Source of the DNA: Arthrobacter sp. AL12
GTDB lineage: Bacteria > Actinomycetota > Actinomycetes > Actinomycetales > Micrococcaceae
NCBI RefSeq assembly: GCF_029960645.1
Contig: NZ_JASBQY010000001.1
Span: 21,641 to 85,640 of the forward strand
DNA length: 64,000 nucleotides
Direction: 5' to 3'
Shown: positions 17,546 to 26,161 of the stretch, piece after piece
Position numbering within the stretch: the first letter of the stretch is position 1
Layout of the letters: each line of letters starts with the position of its first letter
Made by a program: the position numbers and the translations under genes
The notes under the pieces: generated by a model
Database searches by the model: none
What the model was told of the DNA's origin: nothing
The model's input: the letters and a program-made list of their open reading frames with translations, nothing else

Positions 17546-17569
17546 GGACCCGCCCGCGAGGGCGGGTCC
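17546..17569 (-). terminator. terminator of upp
   Basis: Perfect 10-bp stem GGACCCGCCC / GGGCGGGTCC with a GCGA loop, about 20 bases past the upp stop. Confidence 0.75.
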
Positions 17570-17586
17570 AACGCCGGCCGGCTGGG

Positions 17587-18222
17587 TCAGCCGGCCACGC
17601 CGTAGAGGCGGTCGCCCGCGTCGCCCAGGCCCGGCACGATGTAGGACTTCTCGTTGAGCTTCTCATCGATCGAGGCGAGCACAATCGTCACGTTGGCGTC
17701 CGCGAGCTCTTCTTCCAGCTTCGCGAGGCCTTCCGGGGCGGCGAGCAGGCAGATGCAGGTGACGTCGGAAGCGCCGCGCTTGAACAGGAACTTGATGGCC
17801 TCGCGCAGCGTGCCGCCGGTGGCGAGCATGGGGTCCAGGACGAAGATCTGGCGGTCGGTGAGGTCCTCGGGCAGACGCTCCGCGTACGTGATGATGTCCA
17901 GCGTCTCTTCATCGCGGGCCATGCCCAGGAATCCGACCTCGGCCGTGGGGACCAGCTTGGTCATGCCCTCAAGCATGCCGAGCCCGGCACGGAGGATGGG
18001 GACCACCAGCGGCGTGGGCTTGGTGAAAGCCGTGCCGATGGTGGTGCTGACTGGCGTCTCAATGGTCACCGGCTCGGTGCGCACTTCACGGGTGGCCTCG
18101 TACGCCAGGAGCGTGACGAGTTCCTCGGTGAGCTGGCGGAAGACCGGGGACGGCGTGTTCTTGTCCCGCAGAACAGTGAGCTTATGGGCGACCAGCGGGT
18201 GGTCCACAACGAGAGTGCGCAT
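17587..18222 (-). CDS. upp: uracil phosphoribosyltransferase
   Basis: Salvages uracil with PRPP to UMP in the cytosol. 211 residues, full family length. Conserved features are the N-terminal [30 protein letters not shown], the PRPP loop [12 protein letters not shown] and the C-terminal [15 protein letters not shown] that contacts uracil. A terminator lies downstream. It is separated by only 12 bases from the PAP2 gene start side. Confidence 0.97.
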   Translation of the reverse strand: MRTLVVDHPLVAHKLTVLRDKNTPSPVFRQLTEELVTLLAYEATREVRTEPVTIETPVSTTIGTAFTKPTPLVVPILRAGLGMLEGMTKLVPTAEVGFLGMARDEETLDIITYAERLPEDLTDRQIFVLDPMLATGGTLREAIKFLFKRGASDVTCICLLAAPEGLAKLEEELADANVTIVLASIDEKLNEKSYIVPGLGDAGDRLYGVAG

Positions 18223-18234
18223 GGGTCAAAACTA

Positions 18235-19089
18235 TCACCCGGCGGCCGGGGGCCTTCCCGCGGGACCGGGGGCGCCGACGTCGTCCCCGTCCTCCGGGGC
18301 ACCCCCGCCCGCACCCCCGCCCGCGGCACCGTCGCGCAGGTGCGCAGGGTGGTCGAACGTGGGCGCGGGACCGGCGTGCTCGCGGTGCCGGATCGCGTGG
18401 AAGAGCCGGTGCGCCAGGATCACGATGCCCACCCAGGCCAGGCCCAGCACCCACCCGATGATCACATCGGTCATCCAGTGGTGGCCCAGATAGACCCTGC
18501 TCATGCCCATCGCGAAGATGAAGGACCCGCCGGCCACTATCAGGCCGGCCCGGGCGGCGGTGCTCTGGATCTGCAGACAGGCGAGGTAGACCACGAGCCC
18601 GATCACCACCGTGGTGTTGAGCGTGTGGCCGCTCGGAAACGACGGGGAATTTTCGTAGGGCGGGACGGCGTCGGAGTGGTCCGGGCGGGCCCTGCCGATC
18701 AGTGTCTTGCCCAGCGAGGTGGCGGTCACGGAGACCGCTGCGGCGCCTCCGATCAGGATCAGCGGCCGCCAGGTCCGGCTGGTCCAGATGAGCCAGGCGG
18801 TGAGGATACTGGCAAGGATGGGCATCCCGATCCCGCCCCCGATGTTGGTGAATCCCGTGACGAAGGCATCGAGTCCGGGACTGCGGAGCTGTTCCATCAT
18901 TCCCAGTGTGGGCTTGTCCAGGTTCGCCAGGCCTGCGTCGTCCACCACGTCGTCATAGACCTCGGCACTCAGCAGCGCCAGGACCACTACGACGACGCCG
19001 CCGATCAGCATGGTGACCCACAGCGCTGCGTAGGGCACCACCCATTTGCCCCACCGGCGCGCCCACCAGCTCAGTGTTCCGGTGTTCAC
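18235..19089 (-). CDS. PAP2-family membrane phosphatase
   Basis: 284 residues, about six helices. The three catalytic motifs are complete: KTLIGRARP, PSGHTLN and SRVYLGHHWMTD. It probably dephosphorylates undecaprenyl pyrophosphate or phosphatidic acid at the outer membrane face. The GTG at 19089 is chosen because GGGAG lies 5 bases upstream and the hydrophobic N-terminus starts soon after; ATGs at 19143 and 19155 would run into the tadA promoter. The C-terminal 40 residues are Gly/Pro/Asp-rich. Confidence 0.87.
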   Translation of the reverse strand: MNTGTLSWWARRWGKWVVPYAALWVTMLIGGVVVVVLALLSAEVYDDVVDDAGLANLDKPTLGMMEQLRSPGLDAFVTGFTNIGGGIGMPILASILTAWLIWTSRTWRPLILIGGAAAVSVTATSLGKTLIGRARPDHSDAVPPYENSPSFPSGHTLNTTVVIGLVVYLACLQIQSTAARAGLIVAGGSFIFAMGMSRVYLGHHWMTDVIIGWVLGLAWVGIVILAHRLFHAIRHREHAGPAPTFDHPAHLRDGAAGGGAGGGAPEDGDDVGAPGPAGRPPAAG

Positions 19090-19161
19090 GGTTTCTCCCG
19101 AATGTTGTTGCCGGGCAGCCTGCCTGCACAGCTTGCTCACCATCGAAACTATCATTGAGCA

Positions 19162-19665
19162 ATGACTTCCCCCCAGCCCCGCCATGCCGAATGGATGGGT
19201 CTTGCCCTGACCGAGGCGCGTGCCGCGCTGGCCACGGCGGACGTGCCGATCGGCGCCGTCGTCATCGGACCCGACGGCACGGTGCTCGGGAGCGGGAGCA
19301 ACGAACGGGAGGCCCTCGGGGACCCGACGGCGCACGCTGAGATGGTGGCCATCCGCGCGGCGGCTGCACGTCTGCAGGAATTCAGCGCCCGCGACGGGAG
19401 CGCCGGCGACGGCTGGCGGCTGGCGGACTGCACGCTGGTGGTGACCCTGGAGCCCTGCGCCATGTGCGCCGGGGCGGTGGTACTGGCCAGGATCCCACGG
19501 GTGGTGTTCGGCGCCTGGGACGAGAAGGCCGGGGCCGCCGGCTCCGTGTTCGACATCCTCCGCGAGCGCCGGCTCAACCACTGGGTGGAAGTGTACGGCG
19601 GCATCAGGGAGCAGGAATGCGCGGCGCTGCTGCAGGACTTCTTCGCCGGTCACCGCGGCGCCTGA
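19162..19665 (+). CDS. tadA: tRNA adenosine(34) deaminase
   Basis: Converts A34 to inosine in tRNA-Arg(ACG), whose gene is present at 2338. 167 residues; the zinc and catalytic site are visible as TAHAEMVAI (His, Glu) and LEPCAMCAGA (two Cys). Normal length. It is divergent from the PAP2 gene. Confidence 0.95.
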   Translation: MTSPQPRHAEWMGLALTEARAALATADVPIGAVVIGPDGTVLGSGSNEREALGDPTAHAEMVAIRAAAARLQEFSARDGSAGDGWRLADCTLVVTLEPCAMCAGAVVLARIPRVVFGAWDEKAGAAGSVFDILRERRLNHWVEVYGGIREQECAALLQDFFAGHRGA

Positions 19666-19707
19666 GCCCTGGCCACCGCCGCTCGCCCGTGCCCGTGGCT
19701 TCCGGCG

Positions 19708-20964
19708 CTAACTGGCCGCGGCGGAGCCTGTCGCTGCGGCCGCCAGGTTGTTGATCCGTTTTTGCCGGGTGGCCGGTGAGTCGAGGCTGAAGGCCCGGAA
19801 GTCACCCAGGTCCTCGCGGATCCAGTCCTCGACTTCGGAGATCCGCCGGGTCACCGCCGGCGTGGGGCCATGGAACACCCAGGGCACGATCCGCTCCGTG
19901 CCCGGATCGTACTGCCACAGCCCGATGATCTGGCCCCGGTCGAAGATGGGATGGTCCGGGAGGTCCGCCTGCAACGCCAGCGAACCCAGCGTATTCGTGT
20001 GCCGGTCCTCCTCGGCCAGCAGTTCCGCGGCATTGCGCCGCAGCAGCGCGAGGGAGTCCGTTCCGGCGAGGAGCTGGATCTGCTCTTCGGCCGGCTCCTG
20101 GAACGCGGCGAGTTGTTCGACGTCGTCGGGCAGCATCCACAGCGTCTCCCCGGCGGCGGTGGGAACCTCCACCGCGGTGACGGCGGCCAGCGCCGCCTTG
20201 CTCTGGGCCACCGTGAAAGCGGTGAACCACTGCGACTGTTTGAAGGTGGCACCTCCGGTCCAGCCCAGGTAGCGGCGGACGAGTTCGGTGCGGGCCTGGT
20301 CGTCATCGAGCGGGCTGGACGGCAGGTTCCACAGTTCGTAGGCGTAGCGCTGCTGGTCCAGGCCGCCGTTGGCGGGGACCCGGCGGATCCGCCCCTGGGA
20401 CTGCAGGATGCCCAGGGCCGTGGGCAGCGTGGTGGTGGCGCCCTTCTTCTTGCCTTCCTCGCCGAGGTTCCGCACGGATTCGCCGAGTTCCTCCTTGAGC
20501 TGCCGCGGATCCATCGGGACGGCGGCCTCGGCGAGCGTGTGCAGCACCTGCTCCTCCAGGAGGGTGATTTCGCCGCGGTCCACGCCGAGCCTGCCCACCA
20601 CTTTGACGGTCGCCTCCGCGGCGTCAAGCCCGAGCCGCAGCGCCCAGGCGAAGTCGTCCCGGCCCAGAACGTAGGTGCAGCCGCGCGCCGTCGGGAGTTC
20701 GAGGATCCGGCGTGCCAGGACGTCGGCGTCCACCTGTTCACGGCGGATCCCGGCGCGGGCGAAAAGCGTCAGGTAGGGGTTGGCGCCGCCCACGGAACGG
20801 GCCCAGCCGGCGCGGGCGAACACCTGCTCGGCGGTGCAGCCGGCCAGCGAACCGTCCAGGCCCTGTTTGTGCCAGGCCCAGGCGCGGAGCCGCTCCGGGG
20901 TGAGGGTCCGGGCCGGCGGCGCGTTCGCCATCAGGGGCTGCGTGGTCAGGGGCTGCGGCGTCAT
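19708..20964 (-). CDS. winged-helix DNA-binding protein, HTH_42/AlkZ-like
   Basis: 418 residues. The arrangement (LTPERLRAWAWHKQGLDG at the start, QSQGRIRRVP, RRYLGWTGGATFKQ, FDRGQIIGLWQYDP) fits the HTH_42 superfamily, which includes the DNA glycosylases AlkZ/YcaQ and AlkX. A repair role is possible but the catalytic residues are not assigned here. The start at 20964 is uncertain (20931 is an alternative). It starts 4 bases after the glycosyltransferase stop, so it is the last gene of the cluster running down from 23804. Confidence 0.75.
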   Translation of the reverse strand: MTPQPLTTQPLMANAPPARTLTPERLRAWAWHKQGLDGSLAGCTAEQVFARAGWARSVGGANPYLTLFARAGIRREQVDADVLARRILELPTARGCTYVLGRDDFAWALRLGLDAAEATVKVVGRLGVDRGEITLLEEQVLHTLAEAAVPMDPRQLKEELGESVRNLGEEGKKKGATTTLPTALGILQSQGRIRRVPANGGLDQQRYAYELWNLPSSPLDDDQARTELVRRYLGWTGGATFKQSQWFTAFTVAQSKAALAAVTAVEVPTAAGETLWMLPDDVEQLAAFQEPAEEQIQLLAGTDSLALLRRNAAELLAEEDRHTNTLGSLALQADLPDHPIFDRGQIIGLWQYDPGTERIVPWVFHGPTPAVTRRISEVEDWIREDLGDFRAFSLDSPATRQKRINNLAAAATGSAAAS

Positions 20965-20968
20965 GGGG

Positions 20969-22324
20969 TCATTGTCCACCCGCTGGCGCGGCAGGGGAAT
21001 CTTCCGCGGGCGGCTTTTCCGGCGGCGCATCCCACGGGGCAGCCCACGGAGCAGCCCGGGGCTGCACGGCGGGGCGCTCCGGGTCCGGGTGATCCGGAAC
21101 GGAATGCTGCGGGTCCAGGTGATCCTGAACGGAATGCTGCGGGTCCAGGGCTGCCAGCACGGCCCGTGCCGTGGCGTCCCAGCCGGGCAGACGGTCCCGG
21201 GCGTCAACCGCCGCGGCCCGCCAGCGGGTGCGGAGGCCGGGTTCGGACAGCCAGCGCCGCAGCGCGCGCGTGAGGGGCGCCGGATCTGCGCCGAGGGCGA
21301 CGGCGGTTCCCGGCACGGCCGCTTCCGGAGTGCCGGCAGCGAGTGCCTCGACGGCGCCGGTGCAGGCCCGGACCACCACCGGCACCCCCCGTGCAATCGA
21401 CTCCGTCACCACCAGCCCAAAGGTTTCGGCCCGCGAGATGAGCAGGCTGAGGTCGGCCGTGGCCCATTCCGCCTCCAGCGCCCCGCCCCGCAGCTCCCCC
21501 GGGATCCTGACGCGATCCTGCAGCCCCAGCCGGTTCACCGTGTCCCGGATGCGCGCGGCGTAGGCCGGATCCGCGGTGTCGGATCCGACCAGGGAAGCGG
21601 TCCACGGCAGGTCTGTCAGGTCCGACAGTGCGGCGAGGAGCAGCGACTGATCCTTGTTCGGCAGCAGGGCGGCCAGGGCCAGGAGGTGCGGCGGCTCCGA
21701 TCCGGCGGCCAGTGCGGCAGGGTCACTGCCGGGCAGGGCGGTCCGGACACCGTCCGGCCCGTGCCTGGCCCGGACCCCGGCCGCCGCCGAAGTGCTGGTG
21801 CAGATCACCCCGGCCGCGGCCCGCAGCGCCCTGCGTTCCAGCCCGGCTTCGCCGTGCCCGGTGTCGTCGAGCGGCATGTGCAGCAGGATCCAGGCGGGCT
21901 GGCCGGCGGCCGTGGCCGCCGCCAGTTCCTCCGGCGCCCCGCAGGCGAGGAGCCCGTCGACGAGCGTGACCCGGCGATCGGCGGCGGAATGGTCGTTGGT
22001 GCCGCCGGCGTCGTCGACCCCGCCATCGACATGGTGGGCGGCGTCATGGTCGTTGGCGGCACCGCTGTCGCCGCCGCGCAGGAGGGCAGCCAAGCGCCGC
22101 CGGTCCTCCGGGCTGCCCACCGGCCAACCGCCGTCGAGCGGGCGGATGTCCACGTCCGCCCCCAGCGCGGCAAGCTCCCGGGCGAGGGCGGTGTTGTAGA
22201 CGTTGCCGCCCGAGTTGTGGCGCACGTTGCCGGGCACCACGAGGCGGATGCGGAGCCCGGCCGGCTGCACCGTGTTCCCCGCCGGCGCGGTGTTCCCCGC
22301 CGGCGAGGTCTTCCCGGCTGGCAC
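20969..22324 (-). CDS. glycosyltransferase, GT4-like
   Basis: 451 residues from GTG 22324 (AGGA upstream). N-terminal Rossmann half: LRIRLVVPGNVRHNSGGNVY. C-terminal half: LLALAALLPNKDQSLLLAAL, RVRIPGELRG and the EX7E-type donor site SRAETFGLVVTESIARGVPVV. It transfers a sugar from a nucleotide donor; the acceptor is unknown. The gene starts 7 bases after the PTPS-like stop, suggesting one operon with that gene and the MDR dehydrogenase, hence possibly a glycosylated pterin-like product. Confidence 0.83.
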   Translation of the reverse strand: MPAGKTSPAGNTAPAGNTVQPAGLRIRLVVPGNVRHNSGGNVYNTALARELAALGADVDIRPLDGGWPVGSPEDRRRLAALLRGGDSGAANDHDAAHHVDGGVDDAGGTNDHSAADRRVTLVDGLLACGAPEELAAATAAGQPAWILLHMPLDDTGHGEAGLERRALRAAAGVICTSTSAAAGVRARHGPDGVRTALPGSDPAALAAGSEPPHLLALAALLPNKDQSLLLAALSDLTDLPWTASLVGSDTADPAYAARIRDTVNRLGLQDRVRIPGELRGGALEAEWATADLSLLISRAETFGLVVTESIARGVPVVVRACTGAVEALAAGTPEAAVPGTAVALGADPAPLTRALRRWLSEPGLRTRWRAAAVDARDRLPGWDATARAVLAALDPQHSVQDHLDPQHSVPDHPDPERPAVQPRAAPWAAPWDAPPEKPPAEDSPAAPAGGQ

Positions 22325-22331
22325 CGGAGTC

Positions 22332-22730
22332 CTAGCTGGCCTCGAAGTCGAGCGAGTAGCTGGCCCACGCGTCGGGCGTTTCGCGCAGCGTGACGTCCAG
22401 TCCGGCCAGCGTCCGGCCGTCCGCGCCGGTGCGGATCTTCGCCGCAACGGCGTCGGCGACGTACTGGGCCAGGGCCTCGGTGGTGCTGAGTTTGCCGGCG
22501 AAGTCCGGGTGCTCGTCCAGGTTTTTGAAGTTCAGGCCTTCGAGGATGGCATCCAGCACCTCGCCGGCCTCGCCGATGTCCAGGACGATCGAGTCGGCGT
22601 TCAGAGTCCGGCGGCGGAAGGTCACTTCCGTGACGAAGGTGGCGCCGTGCATGCCCTGGGCCGGGCCGAAGACCGGGCGCGGGAGGCTGTGGGCGATCAT
22701 GAAGTTGCGGCGGACGGTCAGGTTGAACAC
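22332..22730 (-). CDS. 6-pyruvoyl-tetrahydropterin synthase / QueD-like protein
   Basis: 132 residues of the T-fold PTPS/QueD family. In this family three His bind zinc. Here H14 (FMIAHSL) and H28 (MHGATF) are kept, but the third position of the HGH motif is Ala30. The usual catalytic Cys is not obvious either. The glutamate-type pterin anchor near the C-terminus (LRETPDAWASY) is present. Its chemistry probably differs from QueD. It is 3 bases from the MDR gene upstream and 7 from the glycosyltransferase downstream. Confidence 0.8.
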   Translation of the reverse strand: MFNLTVRRNFMIAHSLPRPVFGPAQGMHGATFVTEVTFRRRTLNADSIVLDIGEAGEVLDAILEGLNFKNLDEHPDFAGKLSTTEALAQYVADAVAAKIRTGADGRTLAGLDVTLRETPDAWASYSLDFEAS

Positions 22731-22733
22731 AAA

Positions 22734-23804
22734 TTACCTCGTGGCTTCTGTGGGGGCGGATTCGGTGGCATGGTTTGCGCGGACCGGGTGTGTGGGGACA
22801 GCGTCAGCGCCGGCCGGGTACTCGATGACGTGGCAGAGGGCGTCCAGCGCGCCGTCGGAAAGCCGCTGGACGACGTCGGGCAGTCCGGTGAGGGGGGACG
22901 AACCGGTGAGGAACACGTCGAACCCGGGATCCCTCAGCAGCGAGACGGCGAGCCGGAGCCGGTCGGCGTTGGTGCGCCGGTGGCGGCGTGCGCGGGCCAC
23001 GACGCCGACCTGGCTGGCGCGGATGGACAGCCGGCGGGCGTGGAAGTCTTCGCCGAGCGGCACCGTGACTTTGCGGTCGGCGTACCAGGACATTTCGATG
23101 ACGTCACCGTCGTCGCCCGCGAGCTGCAGGGCCCGCTCCAGGCCTGCCTCCGACGCGGAGCAGTGGATCACGATGTCGCAGTCCGGCAGGGCGTCGTCGG
23201 GGTGGCTGAACTCGACGCCGAGGGTATCGGCGAACGCCCGTTTGGCGGGGTCGACGTCGACCAGCTGCAGCCGTGCCAGCGGGAACGAGGCCAGGAGCTT
23301 GGCGACCATGCCGCCGACGAGTCCGGCGCCGATCACGGCGACGCGGTCCCCGAGCCGGGGCCCGGCCTCCCAAATTCCGTTGATCGCGGTCTCGACGGTG
23401 CCGGTCAGGACGGCGCGGCGGGCGGGGACATCGTCCGGGACCACGGTGAGCTTACCCACCGGCACGACGTAGCGGTCCTGGTGCGGGTAGAGGCAGAAGA
23501 CGGTTGTGCCCAGCCACTCCGCCGGTCCGTCCTCGACGATGCCGACGGAGAGGTAGCCGAACTTCACCGGGGACGGGAAGGAGCCCTCCTGGTTCGGGGC
23601 GGCCATCTCCTGAGCCACGCATTCCGGGACGCGGGCGTTGTGCACGACAAGTTCGGTGCCCTTGCTGATGCCCGTGAACAGGGTGCGGACGAGCGCCTCG
23701 CCGGGGCCGGGGGCGGGCAGGTCCTCGCGCCGGAGCTCCCCCTTCCCGGGGCCGACGGTCCAGTAGGCGGTGGCGGTAGCGGGCTGTTGGTCTGAGTGAG
23801 TCAT
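22734..23804 (-). CDS. MDR-superfamily dehydrogenase (BchC/zinc-free type)
   Basis: 356 residues. GroES-like N-domain and Rossmann domain (VAVIGAGLVGGMVAKLLASF). The zinc-ligand Cys of alcohol dehydrogenases is replaced (TGISKGTEL instead of CGxCGTD), so it likely acts without catalytic zinc, like BchC-type members. The ATG at 23804 gives MTHSDQQ; upstream codons extend only as GC-rich frame. It is the first gene of a probable four-gene operon (MDR, PTPS-like, glycosyltransferase, HTH_42). Confidence 0.83.
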   Translation of the reverse strand: MTHSDQQPATATAYWTVGPGKGELRREDLPAPGPGEALVRTLFTGISKGTELVVHNARVPECVAQEMAAPNQEGSFPSPVKFGYLSVGIVEDGPAEWLGTTVFCLYPHQDRYVVPVGKLTVVPDDVPARRAVLTGTVETAINGIWEAGPRLGDRVAVIGAGLVGGMVAKLLASFPLARLQLVDVDPAKRAFADTLGVEFSHPDDALPDCDIVIHCSASEAGLERALQLAGDDGDVIEMSWYADRKVTVPLGEDFHARRLSIRASQVGVVARARRHRRTNADRLRLAVSLLRDPGFDVFLTGSSPLTGLPDVVQRLSDGALDALCHVIEYPAGADAVPTHPVRANHATESAPTEATR

Positions 23805-23954
23805 CTTGCTGACGAATCTAGTCCCCTGCCCATGCGCGGGGAAGTCCCGGAGGTCCGGGCGCGCCGCGGTGGGCGGTCTGCCCTTCGCTGCGTTCGGTGC
23901 CCCGGACCCGCCGTTTTGTGGATGAGTGCTTTGCTCCGGTACCCTAGTCAGGTT

Positions 23955-24039
23955 GGTGACGTGTCCGAGCGGCCGAAGGTGCAACACTCGAAATGTTGTT
24001 TGGTGAAAGCCAACGTGGGTTCAAATCCCACCGTCACCG
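23955..24039 (+). tRNA. tRNA-Ser (CGA)
   Basis: Acceptor GGTGACG / CGTCACC, anticodon loop CTCGAAA (anticodon CGA), a long variable arm TTGGTGAAAGCCAAC typical of serine tRNAs, T-loop TTCAAAT. Its 3' end is the attachment site of the element to the right. Confidence 0.95.
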
Positions 24040-24041
24040 CG
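24020..24041 (+). other. attL
   Basis: 22 bp beginning TTCAAATCCCACCGTCACCG, identical to 32403-32424. It comprises the T-loop and acceptor 3' end of tRNA-Ser plus two bases. The tRNA is intact on this side. Confidence 0.9.
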
Positions 24042-24050
24042 AAACAGAAC

Positions 24051-24087
24051 GGCCCCGCATCCCTTTATTTGCAAGGGATGCGGGGCC
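24051..24087 (+). terminator. terminator after tRNA-Ser, inside the element
   Basis: Perfect 15-bp stem GGCCCCGCATCCCTT / AAGGGATGCGGGGCC and a T-run. It was probably brought by the element, because a second terminator of similar design follows attR at 32431. Confidence 0.88.
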
Positions 24088-24103
24088 TTTCTCTTGTCCG
24101 AAA

Positions 24104-25237
24104 TCAGCCCCGTGGGCACATTTTGGGCACATTCGCCAGAGAGACGGCATGATCCAGAGCGTCTGAAACGGCGTCCAGGTCCGAGTCAAACAGGTCCGCG
24201 TAAATATCCAACGTCATGGCCGCCGAGCTGTGCCCCAGCATCTTTTGGACCACCTTGACGTTAGCGCCGGCCGACACGGCGAAGCTCGCGGCCGAGTGCC
24301 TCAAGTCGTGGGGAGTGATCCGCGGGACGCCGGCCCGCTTCACCGCTCCGGCAAACCAGCTCATATTGTCCGCATGCACCCGCGCCAGCCGTAAGTGGTG
24401 CCCGTTTTCCCCAGGGAACACCAGATCATCCCGGCCCTTGCCCTCGCATTGGTGCGCCAGCTGCTCCACCAGGAACCGCGGGAAGGGCACTGTCCGCTTC
24501 TTATGGTTCTTCGGAGTGCCAACCTCGATCACAGATCCGACCTGCACCGCGTTTTCCTCGATCATCAGCCGGCGCCGCAGCATGTCCAGATGCTTGACCC
24601 GCAGCGCCGTCGCCTCACCCCACCGGATACCGCAGTAGGCCAGCACCAGCACCAAGCCCGGATACTTGCTCGCGGCCGCCAGTGCGTGCACCTGCTCATG
24701 GCTCAGGTAGACGTGGGGCTTCTTCACCTTCCGAGGCAGCGAGACGCCACGCGCCGGATTGCTGAGGGTACGCCGATCGCTCACGGCGTCGTCCAGGACG
24801 GCGGCAAGCACTCCGTAGGCCCGGATAACCAGCGTCGCCCCTTTGGGCTTCCTCGGCGGCGTCGCGTCCGGATCTCCAACCGTCAATTCGGACACCCACT
24901 GCTGCACAGCGGTTCTCCGCACATCGGCCACGGCCACACTCCCCCACGCTGGCAGCACATGGACTCTCCAGGCAGATTCAATCGGCCTGTACGCGGACGG
25001 CTTCAAATGGGTCTGCCGAGCCAGCCACGCGGCCCCCAGCGGCCCTATCAGCGCCTTGGCAGCGGTAGCGTCGATGAACTCCCCGCGGGCCTTAGAGACC
25101 TCCACCGACGCCAGGAACAACTCAGCGTCGCGCTTGGTCCGGAAACCCCGCTTCTTGGTTTGGGTCCGATCCGGCTTCCGGTAGCGGACCTGATACCGCT
25201 TGCCCGCCGTAGTGTCGTAGGGCTCAATCGTCGCCAA
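24104..25237 (-). CDS. tyrosine-recombinase integrase
   Basis: Catalyses site-specific integration and excision at the tRNA-Ser site. 377 residues: an arm-binding N-terminus with Arg/Lys (KKRGFRTKRDAELFLASVE), a core-binding SAM-like domain, and the catalytic domain with R in YCGIRWGEATAL, HxxR in TPHDLRHSAAS, H in MLGHSSAAMT and Tyr in LDIYADL. The start codon overlaps the XRE gene stop by 14 bases. Its last codons encode a GGGCACA repeat that recurs near attR, likely arm sites. Confidence 0.95.
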   Translation of the reverse strand: MATIEPYDTTAGKRYQVRYRKPDRTQTKKRGFRTKRDAELFLASVEVSKARGEFIDATAAKALIGPLGAAWLARQTHLKPSAYRPIESAWRVHVLPAWGSVAVADVRRTAVQQWVSELTVGDPDATPPRKPKGATLVIRAYGVLAAVLDDAVSDRRTLSNPARGVSLPRKVKKPHVYLSHEQVHALAAASKYPGLVLVLAYCGIRWGEATALRVKHLDMLRRRLMIEENAVQVGSVIEVGTPKNHKKRTVPFPRFLVEQLAHQCEGKGRDDLVFPGENGHHLRLARVHADNMSWFAGAVKRAGVPRITPHDLRHSAASFAVSAGANVKVVQKMLGHSSAAMTLDIYADLFDSDLDAVSDALDHAVSLANVPKMCPRG

Positions 25238-25727
25238 CGTCGCGCACCCTTTCGGCCACGGACTGGACCTCGTGAGAAAGGGTCTCCATCCGGTCCAGCA
25301 GCTCCCTCAGTTCCGGGCTGCCAGCTCCAGGGAAAGCAGGCCGCGACCGTGCTCGCCGTTCCGCTCGCTGCCCGGCCGTCTCCGTATCAGCGCCATGAAG
25401 GGGCATGATGCCGTCTGCCCAATGCCAGAGCTCCTGAAAATCGACTTCCCCCACGGCGGTGGCCGGCGGCGCTTCCCCAGGATCAACATGCGGGAGCAGG
25501 AGGCTATTCGGCGGTACTCCTAGCGCTACGGCCAGCGCCATAAGGTCATCGGCGTCAACCCTCCGCTCGCCCGCCTCGATCCGGCGCAACCCAAGAGGGG
25601 GTATCGGCCGGCCAAGCTCCCCCAGCTGTTCCGATAGCTCTTTGTACTGCATGCGGCCACGCAACCGCGCGACGTTTTCACGCACGTATTCTCCCGTGGG
25701 CCCCAGGGGATTCTTCTTCTCTGCCAT
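25224..25727 (-). CDS. XRE-family repressor of the element
   Basis: 167 residues from the ATG at 25727 (MAEKKNPLG); an upstream ATG at 25748 is possible. The helix-turn-helix spans about residues 10-65 (VARLRGRMQYKELSEQLG, LGLRRIEAGERRV, DLMALAVALGV). A linker and a C-terminal heptad helix (LRELLDRMETLSHEVQSVAE) probably dimerise it. It is transcribed with the integrase and divergently from the excisionase-like gene, across a region with GATCAAAAYGATC sites. This is a lysogeny-type switch by position. Confidence 0.85.
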   Translation of the reverse strand: MAEKKNPLGPTGEYVRENVARLRGRMQYKELSEQLGELGRPIPPLGLRRIEAGERRVDADDLMALAVALGVPPNSLLLPHVDPGEAPPATAVGEVDFQELWHWADGIMPLHGADTETAGQRAERRARSRPAFPGAGSPELRELLDRMETLSHEVQSVAERVRDVGDD

Positions 25728-25742
25728 GCCCACATTCTGACA

Positions 25743-25822
25743 GATCAAAATGATCTATCAAAGATCTACTTGTTTCAAACACTCCGGCCGTGTATCTTGA
25801 TTCTCAGGCGATCAAAACGATC
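25743..25822. promoter_or_regulatory. divergent switch region with repeated operators
   Basis: GATCAAAATGATC (25743-25755) and GATCAAAACGATC (25810-25822) are near-identical inverted-repeat 13-mers 67 bp apart. A further GATC-N7-GATC lies at 25752-25766. The second is extended to GCGATC-N5-GATCGC. They sit between the divergent XRE and excisionase-like genes and are probably XRE operators. Confidence 0.65.
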
Positions 25823-25845
25823 GCTGAGATATCAAGGAGATCGCC

Positions 25846-26046
25846 ATGGATGAACTGTTGACCCCGTCCCAGCTGGCCCTGAAGCTGCACAAGCCGGCCG
25901 CTTCACTGGCGCAGTGGCGCTACAAGGGCATTGGCCCCAAGTTCGTCAAGATTGGCAGCGCGGTCCGCTACCGTGCCAGCGACGTAGAGGCATGGCTGGA
26001 CGCGCAGACGCAGACCCAGACCGGCCAGGCACTCGCCAGTGCCTAG
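25846..26046 (+). CDS. excisionase / AlpA-like helix-turn-helix protein
   Basis: 66 residues. The MerR-like winged helix reads LLTPSQLALKLHKPAASLAQ, then WRYKGIGPKFVKIGSAVRYR and SDVEAWLDAQ, the classical Xis/AlpA layout. It should bend DNA at the att sites to favour excision or act as a regulator. It has AAGGAG-like bases before the ATG and is the first rightward gene. Confidence 0.88.
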   Translation: MDELLTPSQLALKLHKPAASLAQWRYKGIGPKFVKIGSAVRYRASDVEAWLDAQTQTQTGQALASA

Positions 26047-26082
26047 ACGCAGACCGCCGGCAGCTGCCCGCAGACAAAGAAA

Positions 26083-26126
26083 GAGCGCCCCCGGTGTTGT
26101 CGCCAAACAACCCACCGGAAGCGCTC
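26083..26126 (+). terminator. hairpin after excisionase-like gene
   Basis: Outer GAGCGC/GCGCTC and inner CCGGTG/CACCGG with GTTGT/ACAAC can pair in one stem-loop. The tail has no T-run, so it may attenuate rather than stop transcription. Confidence 0.5.
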
Positions 26127-26161
26127 GCAGATCCACTACCCACCAAGAGCAAGGAATCGCT

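Noticed and set aside
17503..19158. 551-codon plus-strand frame opposite upp and PAP2
   Set aside because: Antisense to two well-supported genes.
24104..25237. Chromosomal XerC/XerD recombinase
   Set aside because: The arm-binding N-terminus, the adjacent att repeat and the neighbouring XRE/excisionase genes fit a phage-type integrase, not a dif-site recombinase.
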